Source: an uncultured Acidobacteriaceae bacterium (lineage in GTDB: Bacteria > Acidobacteriota > Terriglobia > Terriglobales > Acidobacteriaceae). Taken from it: DNA of 50,197 bases. The DNA lies in NCBI GenBank assembly GCA_903911925.1, contig CAIWFH010000211.1, positions 1-50,197 on the forward strand. The letters run 5' to 3'. Below, piece after piece: positions 32,333-40,961 of this stretch; within the stretch, counting starts at the first letter, position 1; the number at the start of each line of letters is the position of its first letter. The notes under the pieces were generated by a model. That model did not search any database. It was given only the letters and a program-made list of their open reading frames with translations, and had not been told where the DNA came from. The position numbers and the translations under genes were made by a program.

Positions 32333-34123
32333 ATGCGACTGGCGTTAGCCGTGGTGAGCCTTGTGGTGTTAATCGGGTCTGGAGTGGTTGTATACGACCA
32401 GTTCCACAGCCGATGGGAAGACAACCAGAAGGCGTATTTCAATCAGGCGTTGGAGCTGGCGAAGACTCCGGCGGAGCGCGCTTCTGTTGCAGCGCAAACT
32501 CCGAAGATCGAGCAGACGATCGTTACAGCGTTTGGCACAACGCGCATCGACCGCTGCGAGAGCTGCCACATCGCGGTGGACGATCCCCGCTTCACATCGG
32601 CCAAGCAGCCGCTGCACACGCATCCCTACTCAGAGGCGATGGGCGACGTGCCGAAGAACGGCCGGTGGGAGCGCCGCCACAAGTTTACCGACTTTGGCTG
32701 CACCAGCTGCCACGACGGGCAGGGACGCGGGCTCGAGAAGGCCGATGCGCACGGCGAAGAAGAGTTCTGGCCCGATCCGATGCTGGGCTATACGACGCAG
32801 TCGAATTGGAAGAAGGACATAGCGGCACACGTGCAAGGCAAGGACTACATGCAGGCCAACTGCGCGCAGTGCCACACTTCGAAGGATTTTGCCGGCACGC
32901 CGCTGGTTTCGCAGGGGCGCGAACTTTTCTTCAAGACCGGATGCTATGGGTGCCATCGCATTGAAGGCGTCTCGTCTGGAACGCTGGGGCCCGATCTCAC
33001 GGAAGTGGGCAAGGAACGCAAGCTCGACTACCTGTGGGGACACATCGTCAATCCGCGCGACTACACAGCGACTTCGATTATGCCGAAGTTTAAGCTGAGC
33101 GACGACGACAAGAAGGCACTGGTTGTCTTCCTCAAGAGCCGGCGCGGATCGAGCCTGAGCGAGTCATCCGTCGAGAGCTACCGGCTGACCACCACGAATG
33201 TGACGCCTGCAATGCCGGGGACGACTACACTGGCCGGCATGGCGCCTGTGCTTGCACCTGCCGCGCGGGGCGAGAAACTGATTGGGGACCTGGCTTGCAT
33301 GTCTTGCCACAAGCTGGGCGATCGCGATGGCGGCATTTCACCGGACCTCAGTTATGAGGGCCTGATGCGCGACCAGCCGTGGCTGATGGATCACTTCCGC
33401 ACTCCGCGCTCGCGCGTGCCGGACTCGAACATGCCGGCGTTCGGATTGCCGGAAGAGGATTTCCAGGCGATTACAACTTACCTGTTGACGCGCACTACAC
33501 CGCCTCCGGCGATGAGCGCGGCAGATGCCTACAAGAACCTGTGCTCGCGCTGCCACGGCGAAAAGGGGGATGGCCGCGGCATCAACGCCATCTATCTCGA
33601 TCCTGCGCCGCGCGATCTGACCAGCGCCGAGTTTATGGTGAACAAGCCGGATGCGCGCTTTGTCGCGTCGATTCACGATGGCGTTGGCGGGACATCGATG
33701 CCCGCATGGGGCAAGAGCCTGAACGACGACCAGATCAAGGGCGTGCTGGATTACGTCTACCAGGCCTTTGTGAAGGAACCACGCCACCAACTCAAGGCGC
33801 GCAAGGTGCCGGAGCAGAATCCTGTTCCGCAATCTGCGGCTTCGGATGCGCATGGCGAGGCAATCTTCATGGAGCGCTGCACCGGATGTCACGGACGCAA
33901 GGCCGATGGGCACGGGCCGAACTCGCTGGACATTTCTCCGCGCCCGCGCAACCTGCGCAACGCGGCGTTCATGCAGCGCGTTTCAGACCATCGGCTCTTT
34001 GAGTCGGTGGAGTACGGGGTGGAAGGCACAGCGATGCCTTCTTGGATGGACTACGGTCTTTCGCAGTCGGACGTAGGCGACATTGTGAACTACATTCGCA
34101 GTTTGAACCAAACCGGGAAGTAA
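32333..34123 (+). CDS. Membrane-anchored heptaheme c-type cytochrome of the bc complex
   Basis: A 596-aa protein with an N-terminal anchor helix (about 3-20) and seven CxxCH sites at 75-79, 123-127, 177-181, 204-208, 322-326, 404-408 and 516-520. The first part resembles a multiheme region. The last three or four sites lie in consecutive class I cytochrome modules with Met ligands (NMPAFG, SMPAWG, AMPSWM). It replaces the cytochrome c1 expected after cytochrome b. With no CcoP gene downstream, it may carry electrons straight to the oxidase. I chose the ATG after GAGGAGTTCCTGGT; an ATG 27 bp upstream overlaps the cytochrome b stop and is possible. Confidence 0.92.
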   Translation: MRLALAVVSLVVLIGSGVVVYDQFHSRWEDNQKAYFNQALELAKTPAERASVAAQTPKIEQTIVTAFGTTRIDRCESCHIAVDDPRFTSAKQPLHTHPYSEAMGDVPKNGRWERRHKFTDFGCTSCHDGQGRGLEKADAHGEEEFWPDPMLGYTTQSNWKKDIAAHVQGKDYMQANCAQCHTSKDFAGTPLVSQGRELFFKTGCYGCHRIEGVSSGTLGPDLTEVGKERKLDYLWGHIVNPRDYTATSIMPKFKLSDDDKKALVVFLKSRRGSSLSESSVESYRLTTTNVTPAMPGTTTLAGMAPVLAPAARGEKLIGDLACMSCHKLGDRDGGISPDLSYEGLMRDQPWLMDHFRTPRSRVPDSNMPAFGLPEEDFQAITTYLLTRTTPPPAMSAADAYKNLCSRCHGEKGDGRGINAIYLDPAPRDLTSAEFMVNKPDARFVASIHDGVGGTSMPAWGKSLNDDQIKGVLDYVYQAFVKEPRHQLKARKVPEQNPVPQSAASDAHGEAIFMERCTGCHGRKADGHGPNSLDISPRPRNLRNAAFMQRVSDHRLFESVEYGVEGTAMPSWMDYGLSQSDVGDIVNYIRSLNQTGK

Positions 34124-34162
34124 GACACGAAAACCAGAGGGAATGGCACCAAGGAGGCTGTA

Positions 34163-35582
<1,420 letters not shown>

Positions 35583-35593
<11 letters not shown>

Positions 35594-36152
35594 GACTGAC
35601 TCCAATGCAATCTGGTTTGTAGCGGCCGCACTGGGCCTGTTCTTCATTGGCGGATTGCTCACCACGGTGGCTCCGCCGCTGATCGACAAGAGTTGGGCCA
35701 AGCCGTTTGAAAATCACGATCCGGCCAAAGGCCCCACGGGTAAACTGGTGGACTACACCGCGCAGGAGAAGCGCGGGTACGACATCTACATCCGCGAAGG
35801 CTGCAAGTATTGCCATACGCAGCAGACGCGCACGCTGGCATCCGACGTGAAGCGTTCCGGCTGGAAGGGCGTCGACTCGCCCGTTTCAACGCCGGACGAA
35901 TTCGTGTACGACTACCGCCAGACATTCGGCACCAAGCGCACCGGACCTGACCTCTCGCGCGTGGGCGGAAAGTATTCGGGGCAGTGGCACAAGGCACACT
36001 TCAACAATCCACGCGACCTGGTTCCCGGATCCATCATGCCTCCGTTTCCGTGGATCGCCAACAATCCCGACGAGCTGGCAGCGCTGGTTGCTTACTTGCA
36101 AACACGCGGCCGCGCCAAGGAATGGCGGCCTGACAACGACTACGAGAAGTGA
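35583..36152 (+). CDS. ccoO: cbb3-type oxidase monoheme subunit II
   Basis: A 189-aa membrane-anchored monoheme cytochrome. An N-terminal helix (about 10-32) is followed by the CcoO/FixO motif REGCKYCHTQQTR with heme site CKYCH (74-78), and a likely Met ligand in GSIMPPFPW. It passes electrons to CcoN. GGGAGAG in the end of ccoN is its ribosome-binding site, and the 11-nt overlap implies coupling. Confidence 0.96.
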
Positions 36153-36161
36153 GGCGAAGTC

Positions 36162-36365
36162 ATGAATGACTACACCTATCCGAGCGTGTATTTTTCGTAC
36201 TTCCTGTTTTTTCTGCTGGCGGCCGGCGCAGTTTACTTCTGCGTCCGGTCGATCAAGGACGGCTATTGGGGCCGCGACAGCGAGGAGCCGAAGTACCGCA
36301 TGCTCGAAGACGAAACGCAGCACGAATCGCAACCCACCGGCGCCGGCGCGCCGCGGAGGCCATGA
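36162..36365 (+). CDS. ccoQ: Small CcoQ-like subunit
   Basis: A 67-aa protein with one N-terminal membrane helix (about 8-28) and a charged cytoplasmic tail (GRDSEEPKYRMLEDE). CcoQ proteins are short single-helix stabilising subunits, and this gene sits in the usual place after ccoO. Sequence identity in the family is low, so the call rests on size and position. Its stop overlaps the next start (ATGA). Confidence 0.65.
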   Translation: MNDYTYPSVYFSYFLFFLLAAGAVYFCVRSIKDGYWGRDSEEPKYRMLEDETQHESQPTGAGAPRRP

Positions 36366-36670
36366 TGACCGAAAAGCCAGAATCTGAATTGAAAGAATAC
36401 GCGGGCGGATGGATTACCGAGCGCAAGGGGACGAGCATTCCGCCCTTCCTAAAACTCGCGTATCCCATCATCGCCATCTCCTGCATTGTCTACCTCTTCG
36501 TCTTTATGAACGGCGAAGTGAACCACTCAACGCGCGGCAGCCTGGTAAGGCAGTTGAATGCCGTGACTCAATCCTCCAGCGGCTTCATGTACGCGGTCGC
36601 GGCCATGATTGCGGTGTTCGTAGTCATTCTGCTGGCGTTTGTGTACGGCAAATCGGGACACGAGGAATAA
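36362..36670 (+). CDS. Small two-helix membrane protein in the place of CcoP
   Basis: A 102-aa protein with a soluble start (MMTEKPESELKEYAGGWITE) and two membrane helices at about 33-52 and 75-97. In cbb3 operons this position is normally held by CcoP, a diheme cytochrome, but no CxxCH is present here. It might be a CcoP-like membrane part that has lost its heme domains, or an unrelated assembly factor; I cannot decide. GGAGG precedes the tandem ATGATG. It is coupled to ccoQ by a 4-nt overlap. Confidence 0.75.
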   Translation: MMTEKPESELKEYAGGWITERKGTSIPPFLKLAYPIIAISCIVYLFVFMNGEVNHSTRGSLVRQLNAVTQSSSGFMYAVAAMIAVFVVILLAFVYGKSGHEE

Positions 36671-36680
36671 AAGAGCACCC

Positions 36681-38633
36681 ATGGCGGAACAGAAGCAACA
36701 AGGCGGGCAATTCGACCTGATCGGCGGGGCGGGCTACTGGATGCAGATGGTCAAGTGCCAGGATGCATGCCCCGTGCATACCGATGCGTGCGGTTATGTC
36801 ACCGCCATTGCTGAGGGCCGCGATGAAGATGCGTATCGCATTGCGCGCGCCACCAATCCGTTCGCATCGATTTGCGGGCGGGTTTGCGGCGCGCCGTGCG
36901 AGGCGAATTGCCGGCGCGGCGACCTGGATGCGCCGGTCTCGATTCGCGCACTGAAGCGCTTTGTGACCAGCCAGTACGGCCCGGAGAGCGGCGACTTCAC
37001 ACATCACCGCGAGGGTCTGAATCAGCAAATGCTGCCGCCCAATCGCGGTGATTGCGAGCGGGTTGCGGTGATTGGCGCGGGCGTTGCCGGGCTTACCGTT
37101 GCGCACGACCTTACCCACCTGGGCTACAAAGTAACTGTTTTTGAAGCCCACTCAACGCCGGGCGGAATGTTGACTGCGGGCGTGCCAGTTTTCCGGCTTC
37201 CGCGCGAATTGGTGATGGCGGAGATCAACGCCATCCTTTCGCTCGGGATCGAATTGAAATGCAACCAGCGGCTGGGCCGCGACTTTTCTATCGCGGGCCT
37301 GCGCGACCAAGGATTCAAGGCCATCTTCCTCGGCGTTGGCCTGCCCAAGGGGCGCAAGCTCGACCTGCCCGGCGCCAATCTCGACGGGGTGTACGACGGC
37401 ATGGATTTTTTGCGCGCCTTCAACGAAGGCAATCCTCTGCCGGTGGGCAACCGCATCGTCGTTATAGGCGGCGGCAACGTGGCTTACGATGTGGCGCGCT
37501 CAGCCGTGAGGCCGCTCGAGGCTACCGCTGAGGCCGTCCCTGACATGCACACCGGCGACTCCACCGCGATTGATGTTGCCCGGTCCGCCATGCGGCTCGG
37601 CGGCGAGAGGCAGGTACATGTCGTCTGCCTTGAGAATCGCGAACAGATGCCAGCCGACGAGATTGAAGTCAGCGAAGGCGCGGAAGAAGGCCTGGTGCTG
37701 CACAACTCGCGCGGGCCGCGCGAAATCTTGGGCAAGGACGGCAAGGTTGCCGGATTGCGCACCGTGGAGTGTTCCGCGGTTTTCGACGCCACAGGCCGCT
37801 TCAATCCGAGCTTCAACGAAGGCAACGTTGAAGACATTCAGGCCGACACGGTGATCTTCTCGATCGGCCAGTCATCCGATCTGTCGTTTCTTCAGTCCGA
37901 AGACGGCGTCGAGTCCAATCGCGGACTCATCAAGGTTGATCCCGAGACGTATCAAACAACGGCTCCCGACGTCTTCGCCTGTGGCGACATTGCGCACGGT
38001 CCGCGCCTGTTTATCAACGCGATTCAATCGGCGCAGATTGCGGCTCGCTCCATGCATGACTTTTTGCGCGGCTCGCGCACTGAGGTAGTGGTGCAGTCTT
38101 CGTGGGAGCCGGCAGCTTACACCATGCGCGAAGACTGGGACCAGTTGCGCCGTCATCATCCACCGGTTGCGCCGGCGGCCGAGCGCGCATCGACGCTGCA
38201 GGTGATTGAAGATTCGTATCCGCCCGATGCCGCACGCGAACAAGCCGCGCGCTGCTTGCGCTGCAACATCAACACGGTCTTCCTTACGGAGATGTGCGTT
38301 GCCTGCACCGGCTGCGTAGACGTTTGCCCTGAAAACCTGATTCGGCTGACGGGGCTGCCGGAGCTTTGCCGGACGGATGAAGGTCGCGACTATGTTGCTG
38401 GCCTTCTCGCAGTGCCGCCAGCCGAACTTGCGACGATCGATCCCGAGCAACTGGCCAACCTTGGAGGCGTGCTGCTGAAGGACGAAAGCACCTGCATCCG
38501 TTGCGGCATGTGCGCGGCACGTTGCCCGTCGCACGCCATTACCATGCAGCGCTTCAACTTCCGCCGTCAATGCGTCAATGTACCGGGAATCAATCCCAAG
38601 CTGAAGCAGAGCCCGGCCCAGGCGAGGCCATGA
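36681..38633 (+). CDS. GltD-like FAD oxidoreductase with extra Fe-S clusters
   Basis: A 650-aa flavoprotein of the glutamate synthase small-subunit type. The N-terminus has Cys26, 30, 65, 69, 73 and 77 (CQDACP and CGRVCGAPCEANC), as in GltD/DPYD-type Fe-S domains. An FAD fold (VAVIGAGVAGLTVAHDL, about 128-144) and an NAD(P) fold (IVVIGGGNVAYDVARSA) follow. The C-terminus adds two ferredoxin [4Fe-4S] motifs at 539-549 and 605-615. No GltB large subunit is nearby, so it is unlikely to make glutamate. Its place inside a cbb3 operon suggests electron input from NAD(P)H, or a reductase for cofactor assembly. The stop overlaps the next gene (ATGA). Confidence 0.85.
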   Translation: MAEQKQQGGQFDLIGGAGYWMQMVKCQDACPVHTDACGYVTAIAEGRDEDAYRIARATNPFASICGRVCGAPCEANCRRGDLDAPVSIRALKRFVTSQYGPESGDFTHHREGLNQQMLPPNRGDCERVAVIGAGVAGLTVAHDLTHLGYKVTVFEAHSTPGGMLTAGVPVFRLPRELVMAEINAILSLGIELKCNQRLGRDFSIAGLRDQGFKAIFLGVGLPKGRKLDLPGANLDGVYDGMDFLRAFNEGNPLPVGNRIVVIGGGNVAYDVARSAVRPLEATAEAVPDMHTGDSTAIDVARSAMRLGGERQVHVVCLENREQMPADEIEVSEGAEEGLVLHNSRGPREILGKDGKVAGLRTVECSAVFDATGRFNPSFNEGNVEDIQADTVIFSIGQSSDLSFLQSEDGVESNRGLIKVDPETYQTTAPDVFACGDIAHGPRLFINAIQSAQIAARSMHDFLRGSRTEVVVQSSWEPAAYTMREDWDQLRRHHPPVAPAAERASTLQVIEDSYPPDAAREQAARCLRCNINTVFLTEMCVACTGCVDVCPENLIRLTGLPELCRTDEGRDYVAGLLAVPPAELATIDPEQLANLGGVLLKDESTCIRCGMCAARCPSHAITMQRFNFRRQCVNVPGINPKLKQSPAQARP

Positions 38634-39334
38634 CGCCCAGCGACTTCTATCTCGCGCTGGCCTTTGGTTTCGTCTCGAGCCTTCATTGCGTGCAGATGTG
38701 CGGGCCCATCGTGCTTACCTACAGCGTGGCAGCCAATACAGATGCGGCGCGACGCTCGCAACTGGGGCTGCACCTGGCATACAACACAGGCCGCACACTG
38801 ACCTACATGTTGCTCGGCGCCATTGCCGGGCTTGCCGGCGGAACAATGACCTGGGTGGGCCGCGTGGCGGGAATTGAAAACGTTGCCGCGATCGTGGCCG
38901 GCGTTGCCATGGTCATCACTGGCCTCGTGCTGCTTGGATTCGGCTTGAAATCGTGGCGAGGTTTTGCCCTGCCTGGCCGGTTCCTTCGCCCAGTGGGTAA
39001 GCTCATCACTTCGCGCTCGGTCGCCAGCAAGTTCGCGCTTGGTCTGTTGATGGGCCTGTTGCCTTGCGGCCTTGTTTACGCGGCACTGATGAAAGCAATC
39101 GGAACTGCAACACCCCTTGCGGGAGCGCTGACGCTGATGGCCTTCGGCCTCGGCACCAGCGTTGCGCTGGTTGTCTTAGGGCTAGGCTCTTCAGCGGCCA
39201 CGCGCAAAATCGCACGGTGGGGAACCACGGTCTCAGCCATCACGGTGATGGCGATGGGAGCCATTCTGATAGCGCGGGGCGCCATGGCCGGCCCCGTGAT
39301 GCACTGCCACATGCCGCACATGGCTTTCCAGTAA
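38630..39334 (+). CDS. UreH/TauE-SafE-like membrane protein of the cbb3 locus
   Basis: A 234-aa protein with about six membrane helices, of the UreH/sulfite-exporter-like group related to the membrane part of DsbD. Features are a start with SLHCVQMCGPIVL (Cys pair in the first helix), LPCGLVYAALMKA in the middle, and a Met/His/Cys-rich end (VMHCHMPHMAF) that could bind copper. Proteins of this type are often found in cbb3 clusters next to ccoG and ccoI and are thought to help metal or heme-copper assembly. Metal handling is inferred from context and residues only. It overlaps the flavoprotein stop by 4 nt. Confidence 0.8.
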   Translation: MTPSDFYLALAFGFVSSLHCVQMCGPIVLTYSVAANTDAARRSQLGLHLAYNTGRTLTYMLLGAIAGLAGGTMTWVGRVAGIENVAAIVAGVAMVITGLVLLGFGLKSWRGFALPGRFLRPVGKLITSRSVASKFALGLLMGLLPCGLVYAALMKAIGTATPLAGALTLMAFGLGTSVALVVLGLGSSAATRKIARWGTTVSAITVMAMGAILIARGAMAGPVMHCHMPHMAFQ

Positions 39335-39346
39335 AGGCGCAAGAAA

Positions 39347-40684
39347 ATGGCAACACTCAAGTCAAGCAACGCTACACCCGCCGCAAGGGTGATTCTTCCG
39401 GGCACGCAGTATCATCGCATCCGCAAGACCGTTCAGCTTATCTGCTTTATCGCTTTCATACTTCTTCCGCTATTCAATATCATTCGCTTTGATATTCCGC
39501 ACGAGAGGTTCTACTTTTTCGGCACGGAGTTGTGGATCAGCGAGTTCTCAATTATTTTTCTCACGATGATGTTCTTGATGTTCTCGATTGCCGCCGTGGC
39601 CATGCTCTATGGGCGCATCTACTGCGGCTATCTGTGCCCGCAGATGATATTCTCCGAAGCCGCCAATTCGCTTGAGGCGGCTATCAAGCGCATGGTCAAC
39701 CGGAGGTTCTCTAGCCTCGGCGCGATTGAGCGACGCGTGATGGCGGTTGCGCTGTTCTCGGCGGTGCTGCTGCCGGCCGCGGTCTTTGTGAGCTTCGTCT
39801 TTATCTCCTTCTTTGTTCAGCCGGTCGACTTGTTTCACCGTTTGCTCTCGCTGGATATCCGTACTTCCGGCGGAATTCTGGGCGCTAGCGTTACACTGGT
39901 GACGCTGCTGGACTTTGCATTTCTGCGCCAGCGTTTCTGCACTGGCATCTGCCCTTACGGCTACCTGCAAAACATGCTGGCCGACAGCAACACGTTGCTG
40001 GTTCACTTTCATGACGACGAGGGCAAGTGCATCCACTGCGACAAGTGCGTGCGCGCCTGCCCGATGGGCATCGACATCCGCGAATCCTCTCACCAGCTCG
40101 AATGCACGCACTGCGCGGAATGCATCGACGCGTGCTCTACGATTCTCGGGAAGTTGGGAAGGGGATCGCTGATTCAATACGCATGGGGCGACGCAGGCAA
40201 CAACGCGGTGAAAGAGACAGCATGGTATCGCCGCATCGGATTGCGCGACGGCAAGCGCATTTTCGTTCTGCTGCTGATGGTTATTTATGCGTCGGGACTG
40301 TCGATTGCGATCAGCCTGCGCCAACCGGTGCTGGTGCGTATCATGCCGAATCGCATCACGCTTTACACGATGGACGCTGACGGCCTGGTCCACAACCGTT
40401 TCAGGCTAGTGGCAATCAATCGCGGCAAGACCGACGCGAGGGTCACTTTTTCACTCGCAGACCTGCCCGCGGCAAAGATACTCGGCGTGGAAGATGGGGT
40501 AAAGCTCAAGCCTGAAGAAACGCTGCAGCGCGAGTTCGATGTTGCAGCCGCCGCCTCGGCCGTTGGGCCGGGCGTCAACCATCTTCGCATTCTCACCCAG
40601 GTAACGCCGGCGCAAACTGCGGGCGAGTTTCAAGAGACATTTATCGCACCGATGGAATCGACACCGGCGCCTGCCGGTAAATGA
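39347..40684 (+). CDS. ccoG: cbb3 oxidase accessory ferredoxin-type protein CcoG/FixG
   Basis: A 445-aa membrane protein. It has about five membrane helices, an NapH-like Cys motif CGYLCP and CTGICPYGYLQ, and two [4Fe-4S] ferredoxin motifs at Cys228-231-234-238 (CIHCDKCVRACP) and Cys253-256-259-263. A C-terminal immunoglobulin-like domain follows (about 345-440, FRLVAINRGKTDARVTF). CcoG reduces Cu(II) to Cu(I) during cbb3 assembly in studied bacteria. AAAGGCGCAAG lies before the ATG. It is cotranscribed with the genes on both sides. Confidence 0.95.
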   Translation: MATLKSSNATPAARVILPGTQYHRIRKTVQLICFIAFILLPLFNIIRFDIPHERFYFFGTELWISEFSIIFLTMMFLMFSIAAVAMLYGRIYCGYLCPQMIFSEAANSLEAAIKRMVNRRFSSLGAIERRVMAVALFSAVLLPAAVFVSFVFISFFVQPVDLFHRLLSLDIRTSGGILGASVTLVTLLDFAFLRQRFCTGICPYGYLQNMLADSNTLLVHFHDDEGKCIHCDKCVRACPMGIDIRESSHQLECTHCAECIDACSTILGKLGRGSLIQYAWGDAGNNAVKETAWYRRIGLRDGKRIFVLLLMVIYASGLSIAISLRQPVLVRIMPNRITLYTMDADGLVHNRFRLVAINRGKTDARVTFSLADLPAAKILGVEDGVKLKPEETLQREFDVAAAASAVGPGVNHLRILTQVTPAQTAGEFQETFIAPMESTPAPAGK

Positions 40685-40749
40685 TAATGCGAGAAGCCGG
40701 CGCTGCAGATACGCGGCGCCAGGCGTTAAACGAATCGCAAGGAGCAGTG

Positions 40750-40959
40750 ATGAACGGAACAAATAACCCGGCAGAGACTCCCTTGAAAAGCCGCCCACCG
40801 GCGCCGCTTACGATTCTGCTTGTTATCGTGATGGTGGTGTTCTGCGGAATTCTCATTTTTGTTTACGTGGCCACCAAGCGGGCAAATCCCGTGATGCTCG
40901 ATCAACAGGGCAAGCCGCTTCAGCAGAGTTCAGAGCCAGCCTCAACGGGAGCGCGCTGA
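40750..40959 (+). CDS. Small single-helix membrane protein between ccoG and ccoI
   Basis: A 69-aa protein with a Pro-rich start, one membrane helix (about 20-44, LTILLVIVMVVFCGILIFVYV) and a polar tail. CcoH/FixH occupies this position in other cbb3 loci but is about 150 aa; this may be a very short functional counterpart. AAGGAGCAGTG precedes the chosen ATG. An upstream ATG in frame has no ribosome-binding site. It ends 2 bp before ccoI. Confidence 0.72.
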   Translation: MNGTNNPAETPLKSRPPAPLTILLVIVMVVFCGILIFVYVATKRANPVMLDQQGKPLQQSSEPASTGAR

Positions 40960-40961
40960 AG

